Positions 8,460 to 16,984 of a stretch of DNA of 64,000 nucleotides are shown piece by piece (position 1 is the first letter of the stretch; every line of letters begins with the position of its first letter). Location: positions 62,001 to 126,000 of the forward strand of contig NZ_CYUD01000007.1 in the NCBI RefSeq assembly GCF_001458295.1. Reading direction: 5' to 3'. Both the position numbers and the translations under genes were made by a program. This DNA comes from Ruegeria denitrificans (GTDB lineage: Bacteria > Pseudomonadota > Alphaproteobacteria > Rhodobacterales > Rhodobacteraceae). The notes below the pieces were generated by a model, which was given only the letters and a program-made list of their open reading frames with translations, did not search any database and was not told the DNA's origin.

Positions 8460-9910
8460 CAGAGCCTCAACAAGGTTTGCATCAATTCATCTACTACCGA
8501 GATGACCCGCGCGTTCGCGGCATAGGCCTGCTCGATCTCCATCAGGTTTTGTAATTCCTGGTCGGTGTCCACGCCCTGTTCCGCCTCGATCCGGGCCATT
8601 TCCAGTTGTGCGCTGTTGGCAAAGGTCAGGCGTTGACTGGCCGTATGGGCGTCCGAGCCGGTTCTGGACATCAGCGCCTCGGTCAGGTCCGAGGCGCGCA
8701 TATTGCCGGTGCCAAAGGGTGATCCTGCGACGGGTCGCGCATCGCTGAGAACAGCGCCGAAGGCCTGCAATTGCGTGGCATCGCCCAGATCACCGGGGGC
8801 CACCGCACCAAGCCCGTCGCGCAGGCGCCAGCTGTCGCCGCCATTGTCAGGATCGACAATCGCATTCAGGCCAATGCGTGAGGCCAGCCCCTCGGGCGCG
8901 GTGGCATCAAACCGGTTGCCGGTATCTGTGAACAGGCCGGGGTCTGTCGGTAATGCGGTGAGGTCCAGACCGGGTGTTTCGAACCGTTCAATCAGGTCCC
9001 GTGCTACCGAGTCGAGATTGGCTTGCGCCTCAACCGTCAGCTCATCGCGTATTTCGAACATTGCCATCAGCGCGCCGCCGCGTATCTGGGCATTGTCTCT
9101 ACTGGTGCGCACCAGGCTTCCGTTCATCTCTAACCCCGACAGCAGCCCATTGCCCACCGTCATATGGGGTTTGGTGTCGCCTGTGGTGGTAAAGGAAAAC
9201 TCGGCCGCCGTGCCTTCCAGCAGGATCAGGCCGCCGTCTGAGTACAGCGACACCTGATCGTTCGCACGCGGAACCGCATTTACCGGCACCAGCTCATTCA
9301 CCTGATCTATCAACACTTGCCGCTGGTCCAGCAGGGCACCGATTTCGCCACCCGCATGTTTGACCGCAGGGATTCTGGCGTTCAGCTTCTCGATATCCTT
9401 GAGTGTCTGGTTCAGGCTTTCTACCTGCTTTCCAATGGAGCGATCCGCGTCCGAGCGCAGCTGCCGAACGCCTTCGGAGGCGGAATTGAGCGCATTGGCC
9501 AGATCACGACTGGCGCGGGCCACCTGATCCAACCGTTCAGAGGAATCGGGCAGGCTGGCGGCGGTGATCAGGCTGCTGTCGAACTCGGCCAACCGATTGG
9601 CAAGCGATGTGGGGTCGTCAACTGTACCAACGACGCCCTCGACGCCGGAATGAAAGCTGGAAACCGCAGATTGATAGGCTAGTTCCGCGTCGGTGGTACG
9701 GCGGTTGGCGGTCAGGACCGGGTCCTGATTTCGAATCACACCGACAGTGCGCACCCCGTTGCCCGAAATCACGTTTGTTGTCAGTTCCAATGACCTGCGG
9801 GCATAGCCGGGCGTCCGTGCATTGGCGATGTTGTCCGACACGACCGACGTGCCGCGGCTCGAGGCTGTCAGGCCGCTGACGGCGTTGTTGAATGCTGTCG
9901 ACAAATTCAT
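8459..9910 (-). CDS. flgK: Hook-associated protein FlgK
   Basis: 483 aa. It starts with the axial-protein signature (SRGTSVVSDNIANARTPGYARR) and ends with the helix LMEIEQAYAANARVISVVDELMQTLLRL, both typical of FlgK. It is exported through the flagellar type III apparatus and caps the hook before filament growth. Slightly shorter than the enterobacterial protein, as usual in Rhodobacteraceae. It lies 33 bases downstream of flgE on the same strand. Confidence 0.96.
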   Translation of the reverse strand: MNLSTAFNNAVSGLTASSRGTSVVSDNIANARTPGYARRSLELTTNVISGNGVRTVGVIRNQDPVLTANRRTTDAELAYQSAVSSFHSGVEGVVGTVDDPTSLANRLAEFDSSLITAASLPDSSERLDQVARASRDLANALNSASEGVRQLRSDADRSIGKQVESLNQTLKDIEKLNARIPAVKHAGGEIGALLDQRQVLIDQVNELVPVNAVPRANDQVSLYSDGGLILLEGTAAEFSFTTTGDTKPHMTVGNGLLSGLEMNGSLVRTSRDNAQIRGGALMAMFEIRDELTVEAQANLDSVARDLIERFETPGLDLTALPTDPGLFTDTGNRFDATAPEGLASRIGLNAIVDPDNGGDSWRLRDGLGAVAPGDLGDATQLQAFGAVLSDARPVAGSPFGTGNMRASDLTEALMSRTGSDAHTASQRLTFANSAQLEMARIEAEQGVDTDQELQNLMEIEQAYAANARVISVVDELMQTLLRL

Positions 9911-9943
9911 GAGACAACCCCCCTTTCCGGGTCAAAACTCAAA

Positions 9944-11239
9944 TCAGCGTTTGATATTGGTGGTTTCCTGCAGCATCTCATCAACGGTTTGAATCACCGT
10001 CGCGGCCGAGGAATAGGCGCGTTGGGTCTGGATCAAGGAGGTCAACTCGGTCGCGATATCGGTGGTCGATTCCTCACGCGCGAAGGACACAAGCTCACCG
10101 GTTGGACCCTCCCCAGCGTTCCAAAGAAAGTATGTGCCGCTATCCCGCGATGGCGAATAGGTCTGGCTGTCCAGCGCGGTAAGCCCATTGGGGTTGGGCA
10201 CGTCCGCCAGAGGGATCTGGAACATACGGCGGCTGACCCCGGTGTCATAGAACGCATAGACATAGCCGTTTTCATCAACCTGAACGCTGGTCATCGTGCC
10301 CACGGCCGACCCGTCGCGCGTGATCGAAACGGGCGCGAAGGTGTCAGACAACTGCGTGATACCGTCCGCGTCGCCGATCTGACCGATATTAATCTCCATC
10401 GGGCCACCTGCGACGTTGACCACAAGGCTGCCGGTTGCCGGATCATAGGCCCCGCCCGAGACGGTGGCGACGCTGGCCAGCGTGCCGCCCGCAGTACGGC
10501 TGTCGGTGAAGGTCAGCGTGTATTCCCCGATCACAGCCCCGCCCGAAGCTGAATCGCGCAGCACCATGGTCCATTCATTGCTGGTGCCGGCCCCGGGAAC
10601 AGTTGGCACAAGCTCGATATCCACGCTTTCGGATTTGCCCAGGTTGTCGAAATATTCGACTGAAAGAGGCTGCGTATCACCCGGCGATCCGGCTTCGGTG
10701 GCTGTTGCGGGCAGGTTCATGCGCAGGTTCATCTGCGTGGTTGGCGCGCCGGACAGCTGATTGACGCTAAGCTGCACGGGCTCCAGCGCCGCCGGGGTGT
10801 CGCGCGGTACCGCCGGGATCGAACCGTCCGGATTGGCGCGCCAGCCCAACAGAACCAGACCGGACTCGGTGACCAGATACCCTTCCTCATTGGTGCGGAA
10901 CGATCCGGTCGTGGTCAGTTGCATCTCATTCGAACCGCCCGCGATTTGCGAGCTTGGGCGCACCGGCAGCATGCCCCGGCCGCGTACTGCCAGATCGGTT
11001 GAATTGTTGGTCGTCACCAGCGACCCGCGTTGGTCAATCAGACGCTGGCTGGTGGTTCTGACCCCGCCTGCCGAGTAGCTACCGCCCAGACCCGAGGTGA
11101 CCATGGAATGAAAATCCGTCTCGACCCGCTTGTAGCCGAAGGTCGACGAGTTGGCGATGTTGTCTGAAATGGTGGCCAACCGGTTGGCGTTGGCCTTCAA
11201 AGAAGCCACACCGGCATTCAGCGAGGAGGAAATCGTCAT
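9944..11239 (-). CDS. flgE: Flagellar hook protein FlgE
   Basis: 431 aa from the ATG at 11239, chosen because GAAGGG lies just upstream and the product then starts MTISSSLNAGVASLKANANRLATISDNIANSSTFGYKR, the normal FlgE N-terminus; a TTG at 11275 would add 12 atypical residues. The C-terminus (LIQTQRAYSSAATVIQTVDEMLQETTNIKR) is the conserved axial helix. It builds the hook. A CtrA-like half-match lies upstream (11294-11308). Confidence 0.96.
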   Translation of the reverse strand: MTISSSLNAGVASLKANANRLATISDNIANSSTFGYKRVETDFHSMVTSGLGGSYSAGGVRTTSQRLIDQRGSLVTTNNSTDLAVRGRGMLPVRPSSQIAGGSNEMQLTTTGSFRTNEEGYLVTESGLVLLGWRANPDGSIPAVPRDTPAALEPVQLSVNQLSGAPTTQMNLRMNLPATATEAGSPGDTQPLSVEYFDNLGKSESVDIELVPTVPGAGTSNEWTMVLRDSASGGAVIGEYTLTFTDSRTAGGTLASVATVSGGAYDPATGSLVVNVAGGPMEINIGQIGDADGITQLSDTFAPVSITRDGSAVGTMTSVQVDENGYVYAFYDTGVSRRMFQIPLADVPNPNGLTALDSQTYSPSRDSGTYFLWNAGEGPTGELVSFAREESTTDIATELTSLIQTQRAYSSAATVIQTVDEMLQETTNIKR

Positions 11240-11293
11240 TGGCACGCCCTTCTGTTGCGTCAATCGTTGATGCAACAGCTAGCGCACTGCCCC

Positions 11294-11308
11294 TTAACAG
11301 CGCGCTAA
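11294..11308 (-). promoter_or_regulatory. Near-consensus CtrA-type box before flgE
   Basis: TTAA-N7-CTAA on the + strand (TTAG-N7-TTAA on the gene strand), one base off the TTAA-N7-TTAA CtrA consensus, 55 bases upstream of the flgE start in the gap to motB. One mismatch makes it suggestive only. Confidence 0.4.
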
Positions 11309-11337
11309 CAGGTAAAATGCGGCCTAAACTTGTGGCT

Positions 11338-12174
11338 TCAGGTGTCGCGCAGAAAGATGATCTCGATCCTGTTGTTGCGCACAGCCATCGGGTTTTCATC
11401 GGCTAATTCCCGATCACCATGACCGGTCACGCGATCCAGCCGAGAACCCGCAAACCCCTTATCCTCAAGCAATTGACGCACCACTTGCGCGCGTGAGGTC
11501 GACACATCCCAGGACGGGTCTTGTGCTAGAACCACGGGCGAGGCGCTGACATGTCCCTCGACCGACACTGCATTCGTTACCAGATCCGAAGATCGCGTCA
11601 CCAGCAGCGCCAGCGCCCGCATCATTGGCGTCGGTTCATCCGTCCCCGATTCGAACAGCAGCTGATCTTCGGTATCGAACAGTTCGACCACCAGACCTTC
11701 GTCGGTGACGCGCGTGACGATGTGTTTGAGCACCTTGTCCGACACCATGCTTTCCCCGGTATGCCCCAGAAGCTGCGCTTCGAGTGTCGAGAAATCCTCG
11801 GACATTTCCTTACCGCCATCGGGATTCACTCCGATCGACCCACGTGCTTGCCGCGCAATCGTAGGGTGCCGTTTGGTGGCGCCCGAGCCGTCCATCACCA
11901 TGGTCACTTCGGAAAACATGTTGTTGCCGCCAAAGGCTCCATCGCCCCCGCCCGAGACCGGGTTCACCGGAATCGTCGGCGAGAAGTAATCTGCCAGCCC
12001 TTTGCGTTGTTTCTCAGTCGTTGCATTCAGCAGCCACATCAACATGAAGAACGCCATCATGGCCGTGACAAAGTCGGCATATGCGACTTTCCACGCGCCG
12101 CCGTGGTGACCATCGCCACCTGACACACGTTTCTTCTTGATGATGATTGGCGCCGCATTGGATTGCGCACCCAT
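11338..12174 (-). CDS. motB: Flagellar motor stator protein MotB
   Basis: 278 aa from the ATG at 12174; an in-frame GTG at 12195 would add seven residues. A basic N-terminus (IIIKKKRVSGGDGHHGGAWKVAYADF) precedes one membrane helix (FVTAMMAFFMLMWLLNAT) carrying the stator aspartate just before it (YADF). The C-terminal OmpA-like peptidoglycan-binding domain ends VRNNRIEIIFLRDT. It anchors the proton-driven stator to the cell wall. No motA is adjacent. A perfect CtrA-type box lies about 50 bases upstream. Confidence 0.94.
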   Translation of the reverse strand: MGAQSNAAPIIIKKKRVSGGDGHHGGAWKVAYADFVTAMMAFFMLMWLLNATTEKQRKGLADYFSPTIPVNPVSGGGDGAFGGNNMFSEVTMVMDGSGATKRHPTIARQARGSIGVNPDGGKEMSEDFSTLEAQLLGHTGESMVSDKVLKHIVTRVTDEGLVVELFDTEDQLLFESGTDEPTPMMRALALLVTRSSDLVTNAVSVEGHVSASPVVLAQDPSWDVSTSRAQVVRQLLEDKGFAGSRLDRVTGHGDRELADENPMAVRNNRIEIIFLRDT

Positions 12175-12222
12175 CTCCACCACCTTTTTTTTCACCCGAC
12201 TATAGGCGTAGCCGGGCAGGTC

Positions 12223-12237
12223 TTAAGGTGGGCTTAA
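12223..12237 (-). promoter_or_regulatory. CtrA-type binding site upstream of motB
   Basis: TTAA-GGTGGGC-TTAA, an exact match to the TTAA-N7-TTAA consensus of the alphaproteobacterial regulator CtrA, with a third TTAA 3 bases further at 12241. It lies in the gap between the end of fliI and the motB start, where a promoter for motB-flgE-flgK-flgL-flgI is expected. CtrA control of motility genes is known in Rhodobacteraceae; direct binding here is inferred. Confidence 0.65.
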
Positions 12238-12260
12238 CACTTAAAACTGTCCGGATTTCG

Positions 12261-13598
12261 CTAGCGCGGCAAGTTGGCGTTGGCCCGCCGCAGGATCAGT
12301 TGCAGGCGGTTGAAACTGTTTTTGATTCCATCCGGTTCAGCTTTGCCAAAGAAGGCATCCAGTTCCTCATGCACGCGCACGGCCTGATCCAGCAGCGGAT
12401 CCGCGCCCTCGGCATAAAGCCCGGCTTTGATCATCACTTCGGACTGTTCATAGCTGCCGACCAGTTTGCGGGTTTCCGCGATCATTTGGTTTTCGTCCTC
12501 TGACGCCGCTCCGGGCAGGCTGCGCGACACCGAACGGCTGAGGTTTATGGCCGGGAACCGCCCGCGCTCGGCAATGTCGCGGTTCAGCACGATATGCCCG
12601 TCCAGAACTCCGCGCAGGATGTCGGCCACCGGTTCATCCATATCCGACCCCGCAACCAGAACGCTGAAAACGGCGGTGATATCGCCTTGGTCCGCCGTGC
12701 CGGGGCCAGCGCGTTCGCACAGCCCGGCAATCAGCGGCGTGACCGAAGGGGGAAATCCTCGCAATGAAGGTGCTTCGCCCATCGCAACGGCAATTTCGCG
12801 ATGTGCCTCGGCAAAACGCGTCACCGAATCGACCAGAAACAGAACGTTCAGCCCCTGATCGCGCAGGTACTCGGCCACCGACATTGCTGACCAGGCGCAA
12901 CGCCTGCGGGCCAGCGCCGATTGATCCGAGGTCGCGGCCACAACGACCGAACGTTTCATCCCCTCGGCCCCCAGCGCCTGTTCGACAAACTCGTTCACCT
13001 CACGCCCGCGTTCACCGACCAGCGCCACGACGACGGCATCCGCCTGCATCGATTTTGCCAGCGTTGCCAGCAGCGTGGATTTGCCCACGCCTGATCCGGC
13101 AAACAGACCGATGCGCTGGCCCTGAACCACAGGCAGCATGGTGTTGAGCATGGCCAGCCCTGTCTCCATTCGCGCTCCCAGCGGTTTGCGCGCTACAGCC
13201 GGAGGCGGGGCACGCATAATGTCTTGTTCCTGCGCGCCCGACAGCAGAGGTTTCCCGTCCAGAGGTTTCCCAAACGGGTCAACCACGCGCCCCAGCCAGT
13301 GCATGCCGGGTGCGAAAGCGGGCGTCTGATCTAGAATCACCCGGTCGCCCATGCACACCCCATCCGGTGCGGCTGTTGGCATCATGTGAATCCCGTCAGC
13401 CTCGACATGCAGCACCTCGCCCGGCAGATCCGGGCCATTGCGTCGCCGCAGGGTCAGGTGGTCGCCAATTCGCGCTTGTCCCTCAAGCCCTTGTATTTCA
13501 ATGACTCCGCGCGCCACGCCCGCAACGCGGCCCATATGGCGCACGGCGGACAGGCGATCAAATTCACATTTCAGAAGCATCGGGTCGAGATCGGACAT
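12261..13598 (-). CDS. fliI: Flagellar export ATPase FliI
   Basis: 445 aa from the ATG at 13598 (MSDLDPMLLKCEF); the open frame runs 75 codons further upstream across the divergent promoter region but looks non-coding there. The Walker A loop is GSGVGKST at residues 168-175; the Walker B region (LNVLFLVDSVTRFAEAHREIA) and the FliI/YscN signature (GGFPPSVTPLI-like) follow. It powers unfolding and export of flagellar substrates at the cytoplasmic face. Transcribed divergently from flgB. Confidence 0.95.
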   Translation of the reverse strand: MSDLDPMLLKCEFDRLSAVRHMGRVAGVARGVIEIQGLEGQARIGDHLTLRRRNGPDLPGEVLHVEADGIHMMPTAAPDGVCMGDRVILDQTPAFAPGMHWLGRVVDPFGKPLDGKPLLSGAQEQDIMRAPPPAVARKPLGARMETGLAMLNTMLPVVQGQRIGLFAGSGVGKSTLLATLAKSMQADAVVVALVGERGREVNEFVEQALGAEGMKRSVVVAATSDQSALARRRCAWSAMSVAEYLRDQGLNVLFLVDSVTRFAEAHREIAVAMGEAPSLRGFPPSVTPLIAGLCERAGPGTADQGDITAVFSVLVAGSDMDEPVADILRGVLDGHIVLNRDIAERGRFPAINLSRSVSRSLPGAASEDENQMIAETRKLVGSYEQSEVMIKAGLYAEGADPLLDQAVRVHEELDAFFGKAEPDGIKNSFNRLQLILRRANANLPR

Positions 13599-13647
13599 CG
13601 TGGGTTCTCCAACGGGTTTCTGACAACGCTTTCTAAAGGAATCGGGG

Positions 13648-13662
13648 TTAAGCCTTGATTGA
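13648..13662 (+). promoter_or_regulatory. Near-consensus CtrA-type box between fliI and flgB
   Basis: TTAA-N7-TTGA, one base off the CtrA consensus, 24 bases upstream of the flgB start in the 87-bp divergent gap. It could serve flgB, fliI or both. Confidence 0.4.
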
Positions 13663-13685
13663 AATTGATCGAGGGAGAAGCCCCG

Positions 13686-14072
13686 ATGTTCTATGACCTG
13701 AACGTCTTTAAGACCGCGTACGCAATGGCAACCCATGCCGGGCAACGGCAGGCGGTGATTGCGCGCAACATGGCCAATGCGGATACGCCCGGCTACCAGC
13801 CCCTCGATATCGAGACCTTCCAAAAAGCATTCGAAAAATCAGACCGTCAGGTTTCGATGACCGCCACCCGCGCGGGGCACCTGAACGGTGCCACCGGCCC
13901 GCAGCCTTGGGCAGAGTATGAGGTCGCGCCCTCGGGCGATCCCAACGGCAACGGTGTGTCCCTAGAGGAAGAGATGTTCAAAGCGGTCGAGGTCAAGCGC
14001 CAGCATGACCGCGCGCTGACCATCTACAAATCCTCGATGAACATTCTGCGCAGCAGCATTGGCCGGTCATAA
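13686..14072 (+). CDS. flgB: Flagellar basal-body rod protein FlgB
   Basis: 128 aa from the ATG at 13686, preceded by GAGGGAGAAG; an upstream in-frame TTG at 13659 is rejected because the ATG has the better site. It carries the rod signature (VIARNMANADTPGYQPLDIETF) and the C-terminal axial helix (EVKRQHDRALTIYKSSMNILRSSIGRS). It forms the most proximal part of the rod. First gene of a tight nine-gene plus-strand operon. Confidence 0.95.
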   Translation: MFYDLNVFKTAYAMATHAGQRQAVIARNMANADTPGYQPLDIETFQKAFEKSDRQVSMTATRAGHLNGATGPQPWAEYEVAPSGDPNGNGVSLEEEMFKAVEVKRQHDRALTIYKSSMNILRSSIGRS

Positions 14073-14084
14073 GGAGCGCGAGAC

Positions 14085-14471
14085 ATGAGCGATTTTTCCC
14101 ATTCCCTTGCCGCCTCGACCAATGCCCTGCGTGCTCAATCAGCGCGGCTGCGGCATGTGTCCGAGAATATCTCGAACGCCGATACGCCGGGTTATCGCCG
14201 AAAATCCGTGCCGTTCGAGACGGTGCAAAAAAACGGGCAAGAGGTGGTGCAGGCAGGTCGGGTCAAGCTGGATCGTCGCGACGGGTCGCGCATCTATGAC
14301 CCCGGTCACCCGATGGCGGATGATACCGGCCACTATCGCGGTTCGAATGTCGATCTGATGATCGAGATCGCTGACGCGCGCGAGGCGCAGCGCAGCTACG
14401 AAGCCAATCTTAAAATGTTCGACCAGTCACGCCAGATGTCGTCGAGCCTGATGGAACTTCTCAGAAAATAA
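14085..14471 (+). CDS. flgC: Flagellar basal-body rod protein FlgC
   Basis: 128 aa. The rod signature (LRHVSENISNADTPGYRRKSVPF) and the tail (EAQRSYEANLKMFDQSRQMSSSLMELLRK) are typical of FlgC. A proximal rod component beside FlgB. AAGGAG precedes the start; 12 bases separate it from flgB. Confidence 0.95.
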   Translation: MSDFSHSLAASTNALRAQSARLRHVSENISNADTPGYRRKSVPFETVQKNGQEVVQAGRVKLDRRDGSRIYDPGHPMADDTGHYRGSNVDLMIEIADAREAQRSYEANLKMFDQSRQMSSSLMELLRK

Positions 14472-14482
14472 AGGACACCAGA

Positions 14483-14773
14483 ATGGATATCCGATCCCTG
14501 ACCGCAGCACAGAACTATGCCGTGGCCCGCCCGGCCACGCAGGCCGATCCTGATCACGCCGGAATGGCACAAGGGCTGCGCAGTACGTTTCAGGACTTTG
14601 CTGCAACGCTGAAACATTCCGAGCAAATGTCCGAAGCCGCCATGACCGGGCAAGCCGATCCGCACGCATTGGTGCAGGCGCTGGCACAGACCGAGCTGGC
14701 CGTAGAAACGGCAGTGATCGTGCGCAACAAGGTGGTTGAGGCCTATCAGGAAATTCTGCGGATGCCGGTCTGA
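14483..14773 (+). CDS. fliE: Flagellar hook-basal body complex protein FliE
   Basis: 96 aa, mostly helical, with the conserved C-terminal ALAQTELAVETAVIVRNKVVEAYQEILRMPV that defines FliE. FliE links the MS ring and export gate to the rod. It lies 11 bases downstream of flgC and 4 bases before fliQ, the usual flgB-flgC-fliE order. Confidence 0.95.
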   Translation: MDIRSLTAAQNYAVARPATQADPDHAGMAQGLRSTFQDFAATLKHSEQMSEAAMTGQADPHALVQALAQTELAVETAVIVRNKVVEAYQEILRMPV

Positions 14774-14777
14774 TCAG

Positions 14778-15050
14778 ATGCTCAGCGAAGGTCTCTTTTA
14801 TGACATCGTGCGCCAGGCGCTGTGGGTCGCGGTCATCACATCGGTTCCGATCCTGGCGGTGGCGCTTGTATCGGGCCTGATCGTGGGTCTGTTTCAGGCG
14901 CTGACCTCGGTGCAGGAAATGACGCTGACCTTCGTGCCCAAGCTGATCGCCATCGTCATCGTGTTCTGGATCTCGATGGGGTTCATGACGCAGACGCTGG
15001 TGACCTTTTTCACCACAACTCTCATCCCACTTATCGCCGGAGGTCGCTGA
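14778..15050 (+). CDS. fliQ: Flagellar export gate protein FliQ
   Basis: 90 aa from the ATG at 14778. Two membrane helices (about residues 17-40 and 53-75) around the conserved GLFQALTSVQEMTLTFVPKL loop identify FliQ, an inner-membrane part of the type III export gate with FliP and FliR. The stop overlaps the flgF start (ATGA). Confidence 0.95.
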   Translation: MLSEGLFYDIVRQALWVAVITSVPILAVALVSGLIVGLFQALTSVQEMTLTFVPKLIAIVIVFWISMGFMTQTLVTFFTTTLIPLIAGGR

Positions 15051-15760
15051 TGGATACTGCCTATACCACCTTGTCCCGCCAATCGGGCCTGGTGAATGAA
15101 ATGCGGATGGTGGCGAATAATATCGCCAATGCCAACACCACCGGATACCGCGCGCAGGGTCTGGTGTTTTCCGAGTTTGTCCGCGACTTGCCGGGCAACC
15201 CGTCCCTGTCCATGGCACGGGCCGAGGCGCGCAATACCTCCTTGCAGCAGGGCCTTTTGACCGAAACCGGCGGCCAGTTTGATTTTGCTATCGAAGGTGA
15301 TGGGTTTTTCATGGTCGAAACGCCATCCGGCAACCGGCTGACTCGGGCCGGGGCGTTCTCACCCAGTGCTGAGGGTGATTTGGTCACGATGGACGGCCAC
15401 CGCGTACTGGACAGCAACGGTGCCCCTGTTTTCATCCCGCCCGATGCTGCGTCGATCGACGTAGGCAGCGATGGCACGCTGAGTATCGAAGGGCAGCTAC
15501 TGGGGCAGATCGGCGTTTACCGCGTCGCCGACTCCAAAACGCTGGTGCGCGAGGGCAGCACGCAGTTTCGCGCCGAGGGTGAGATTGATCTGGTCGAAAA
15601 CCCGGTGCTGCTGCATCGTTTCCTCGAGGGGTCCAACGTCAATGCGGTCGAGCAGGTGACCCGGCTGGTGGAAATCCAGCGCGCCTATGAGCTGGGCCAA
15701 AGCTTTCTGGAAACCGAAGATGAACGTCTGCGCGGCGCGCTCAAAGCGCTGATGCGTTGA
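15050..15760 (+). CDS. flgF: Flagellar basal-body rod protein FlgF
   Basis: 236 aa from the ATG at 15050, which overlaps the fliQ stop. It carries the axial signature (MVANNIANANTTGYRAQGLVFSEF), an IEGDGFFMVE core, and the C-terminal helix (TRLVEIQRAYELGQSFLETEDERLRGALKALMR). A proximal rod component, shorter than FlgG, next to flgG as usual. Confidence 0.95.
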   Translation: MDTAYTTLSRQSGLVNEMRMVANNIANANTTGYRAQGLVFSEFVRDLPGNPSLSMARAEARNTSLQQGLLTETGGQFDFAIEGDGFFMVETPSGNRLTRAGAFSPSAEGDLVTMDGHRVLDSNGAPVFIPPDAASIDVGSDGTLSIEGQLLGQIGVYRVADSKTLVREGSTQFRAEGEIDLVENPVLLHRFLEGSNVNAVEQVTRLVEIQRAYELGQSFLETEDERLRGALKALMR

Positions 15761-15782
15761 CTTGTGAAAAGGAGATTTTGAC

Positions 15783-16568
15783 ATGCGAGCATTGAAAATC
15801 GCGGCAACGGGCATGACGGCGCAGCAGATGCGGGTCGAGACCATCTCGAACAATCTGGCGAACACCAACACCACCGGCTACAACGCGCGCCGGGCCGAAT
15901 TTGCGGACCTGCACTATCAACAGATGGCGCGGGCCGGGACGGTGAACGCCAATGACGGCACGGTCCTGCCCACCGGTATTCAGTTGGGTCTGGGTGTGCG
16001 TCCGGCCGCTGTCACGGTGCAGTTGGCACAGGGCGGGTTGTCGGCCACCGGTAACGATCTGGATGTCGCCATCGAAGGTCGCGGCTATCTTGAGGTAACA
16101 CTGGCCAATGGTCAGTCCGGCTATACCCGCGATGGCAGCCTGAAACGATCTGCCGAAGGGTTGATCGTCACCTCGGACGGATTTGCCGTCGCGCCCGAGA
16201 TCACCATTCCCGACGATGCCCGGTCGATTTCGATCAACGCTGCGGGCGAGGTTTACGCCTATTTCGATGACACGGCGGACGGGCAGTTGTTGGGTGAGTT
16301 GACGCTGGCTAGTTTCTCGAACGCCAAGGGGCTCGAGGCGATTGGCAGCAACCTGTTCAAGGAAACCGAGGCTTCCGGCGCACCCGTGGTCGGCACACCG
16401 GGCGAGGATGGGCTGGGCACATTGCGGCAAGGATACCTTGAGGACAGCTCGGTCGACGCGGTGCGCGAAGTGACCGAACTGATCGAGGCGCAGCGGGGGT
16501 ATGAGATGAACGCCAAAGTCATTTCCGCCGTCGACCAGATGATGGGCGCAACCACACAGGTGCGGTGA
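15783..16568 (+). CDS. flgG: Distal rod protein FlgG
   Basis: 261 aa. The N-terminus MRALKIAATGMTAQQMRVETISNNLANTNTTGYNARRAEF and the C-terminal VTELIEAQRGYEMNAKVISAVDQMMGATTQVR are near-canonical. FlgG forms the distal rod that passes through the P and L rings. AAGGAG precedes the start. The stop overlaps the flgA start codon. Confidence 0.97.
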   Translation: MRALKIAATGMTAQQMRVETISNNLANTNTTGYNARRAEFADLHYQQMARAGTVNANDGTVLPTGIQLGLGVRPAAVTVQLAQGGLSATGNDLDVAIEGRGYLEVTLANGQSGYTRDGSLKRSAEGLIVTSDGFAVAPEITIPDDARSISINAAGEVYAYFDDTADGQLLGELTLASFSNAKGLEAIGSNLFKETEASGAPVVGTPGEDGLGTLRQGYLEDSSVDAVREVTELIEAQRGYEMNAKVISAVDQMMGATTQVR

Positions 16569-16984
16569 TGCGGTTTCTGATCCTGACAATGGCGCTTTTG
16601 CTGCCAGCCTCGGTGCTGGCAGATATTGTCGTGCCGACCCGCACCATTCGGGCCAAGGAAATCATCTCGGCGACAGATCTGGAGCTCAAATCCCAACAGG
16701 TGCCTGGCGCGATAACCACCCCTGAGTTTCTGATCGGGCAAGAGGCCCGCATCGCGTTGTATCCCGGACGCCCGATCCGCGAAGGCGATGTGGGTCCACC
16801 GGCCTTGGTGGATCGCAACGATCTGGTTGTCCTGATTTTTGACCGCACGCCGCTGTCGATCACGGCAGAAGGCCGCGCGCTGGGCCGTGGGGCCGCTGGG
16901 GATCGTATCCGGGTCATGAATCTGTCCTCCCGTACCACCGTGACGGGCCTTATCCGGCCCGACGGCCAAATCGAGGTAAAATGA
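16568..16984 (+). CDS. flgA: P-ring assembly chaperone FlgA
   Basis: 138 aa with a signal peptide (MRFLILTMALLLPASVLA) and an SAF domain (TRTIRAKEIISATDLELKSQQVPG). FlgA is a periplasmic chaperone for FlgI. I chose the ATG at 16568, which overlaps the flgG stop by one base, over a GTG three bases upstream. Short form, lacking the extra N-terminal domain of enterobacterial FlgA, as is common in alphaproteobacteria. Confidence 0.92.
   Translation: MRFLILTMALLLPASVLADIVVPTRTIRAKEIISATDLELKSQQVPGAITTPEFLIGQEARIALYPGRPIREGDVGPPALVDRNDLVVLIFDRTPLSITAEGRALGRGAAGDRIRVMNLSSRTTVTGLIRPDGQIEVK

Noticed and set aside
13599-13823. Upstream extension of fliI by 75 codons
   Set aside because: It would cross the divergent promoter and flgB start; the family N-terminus begins at 13598.
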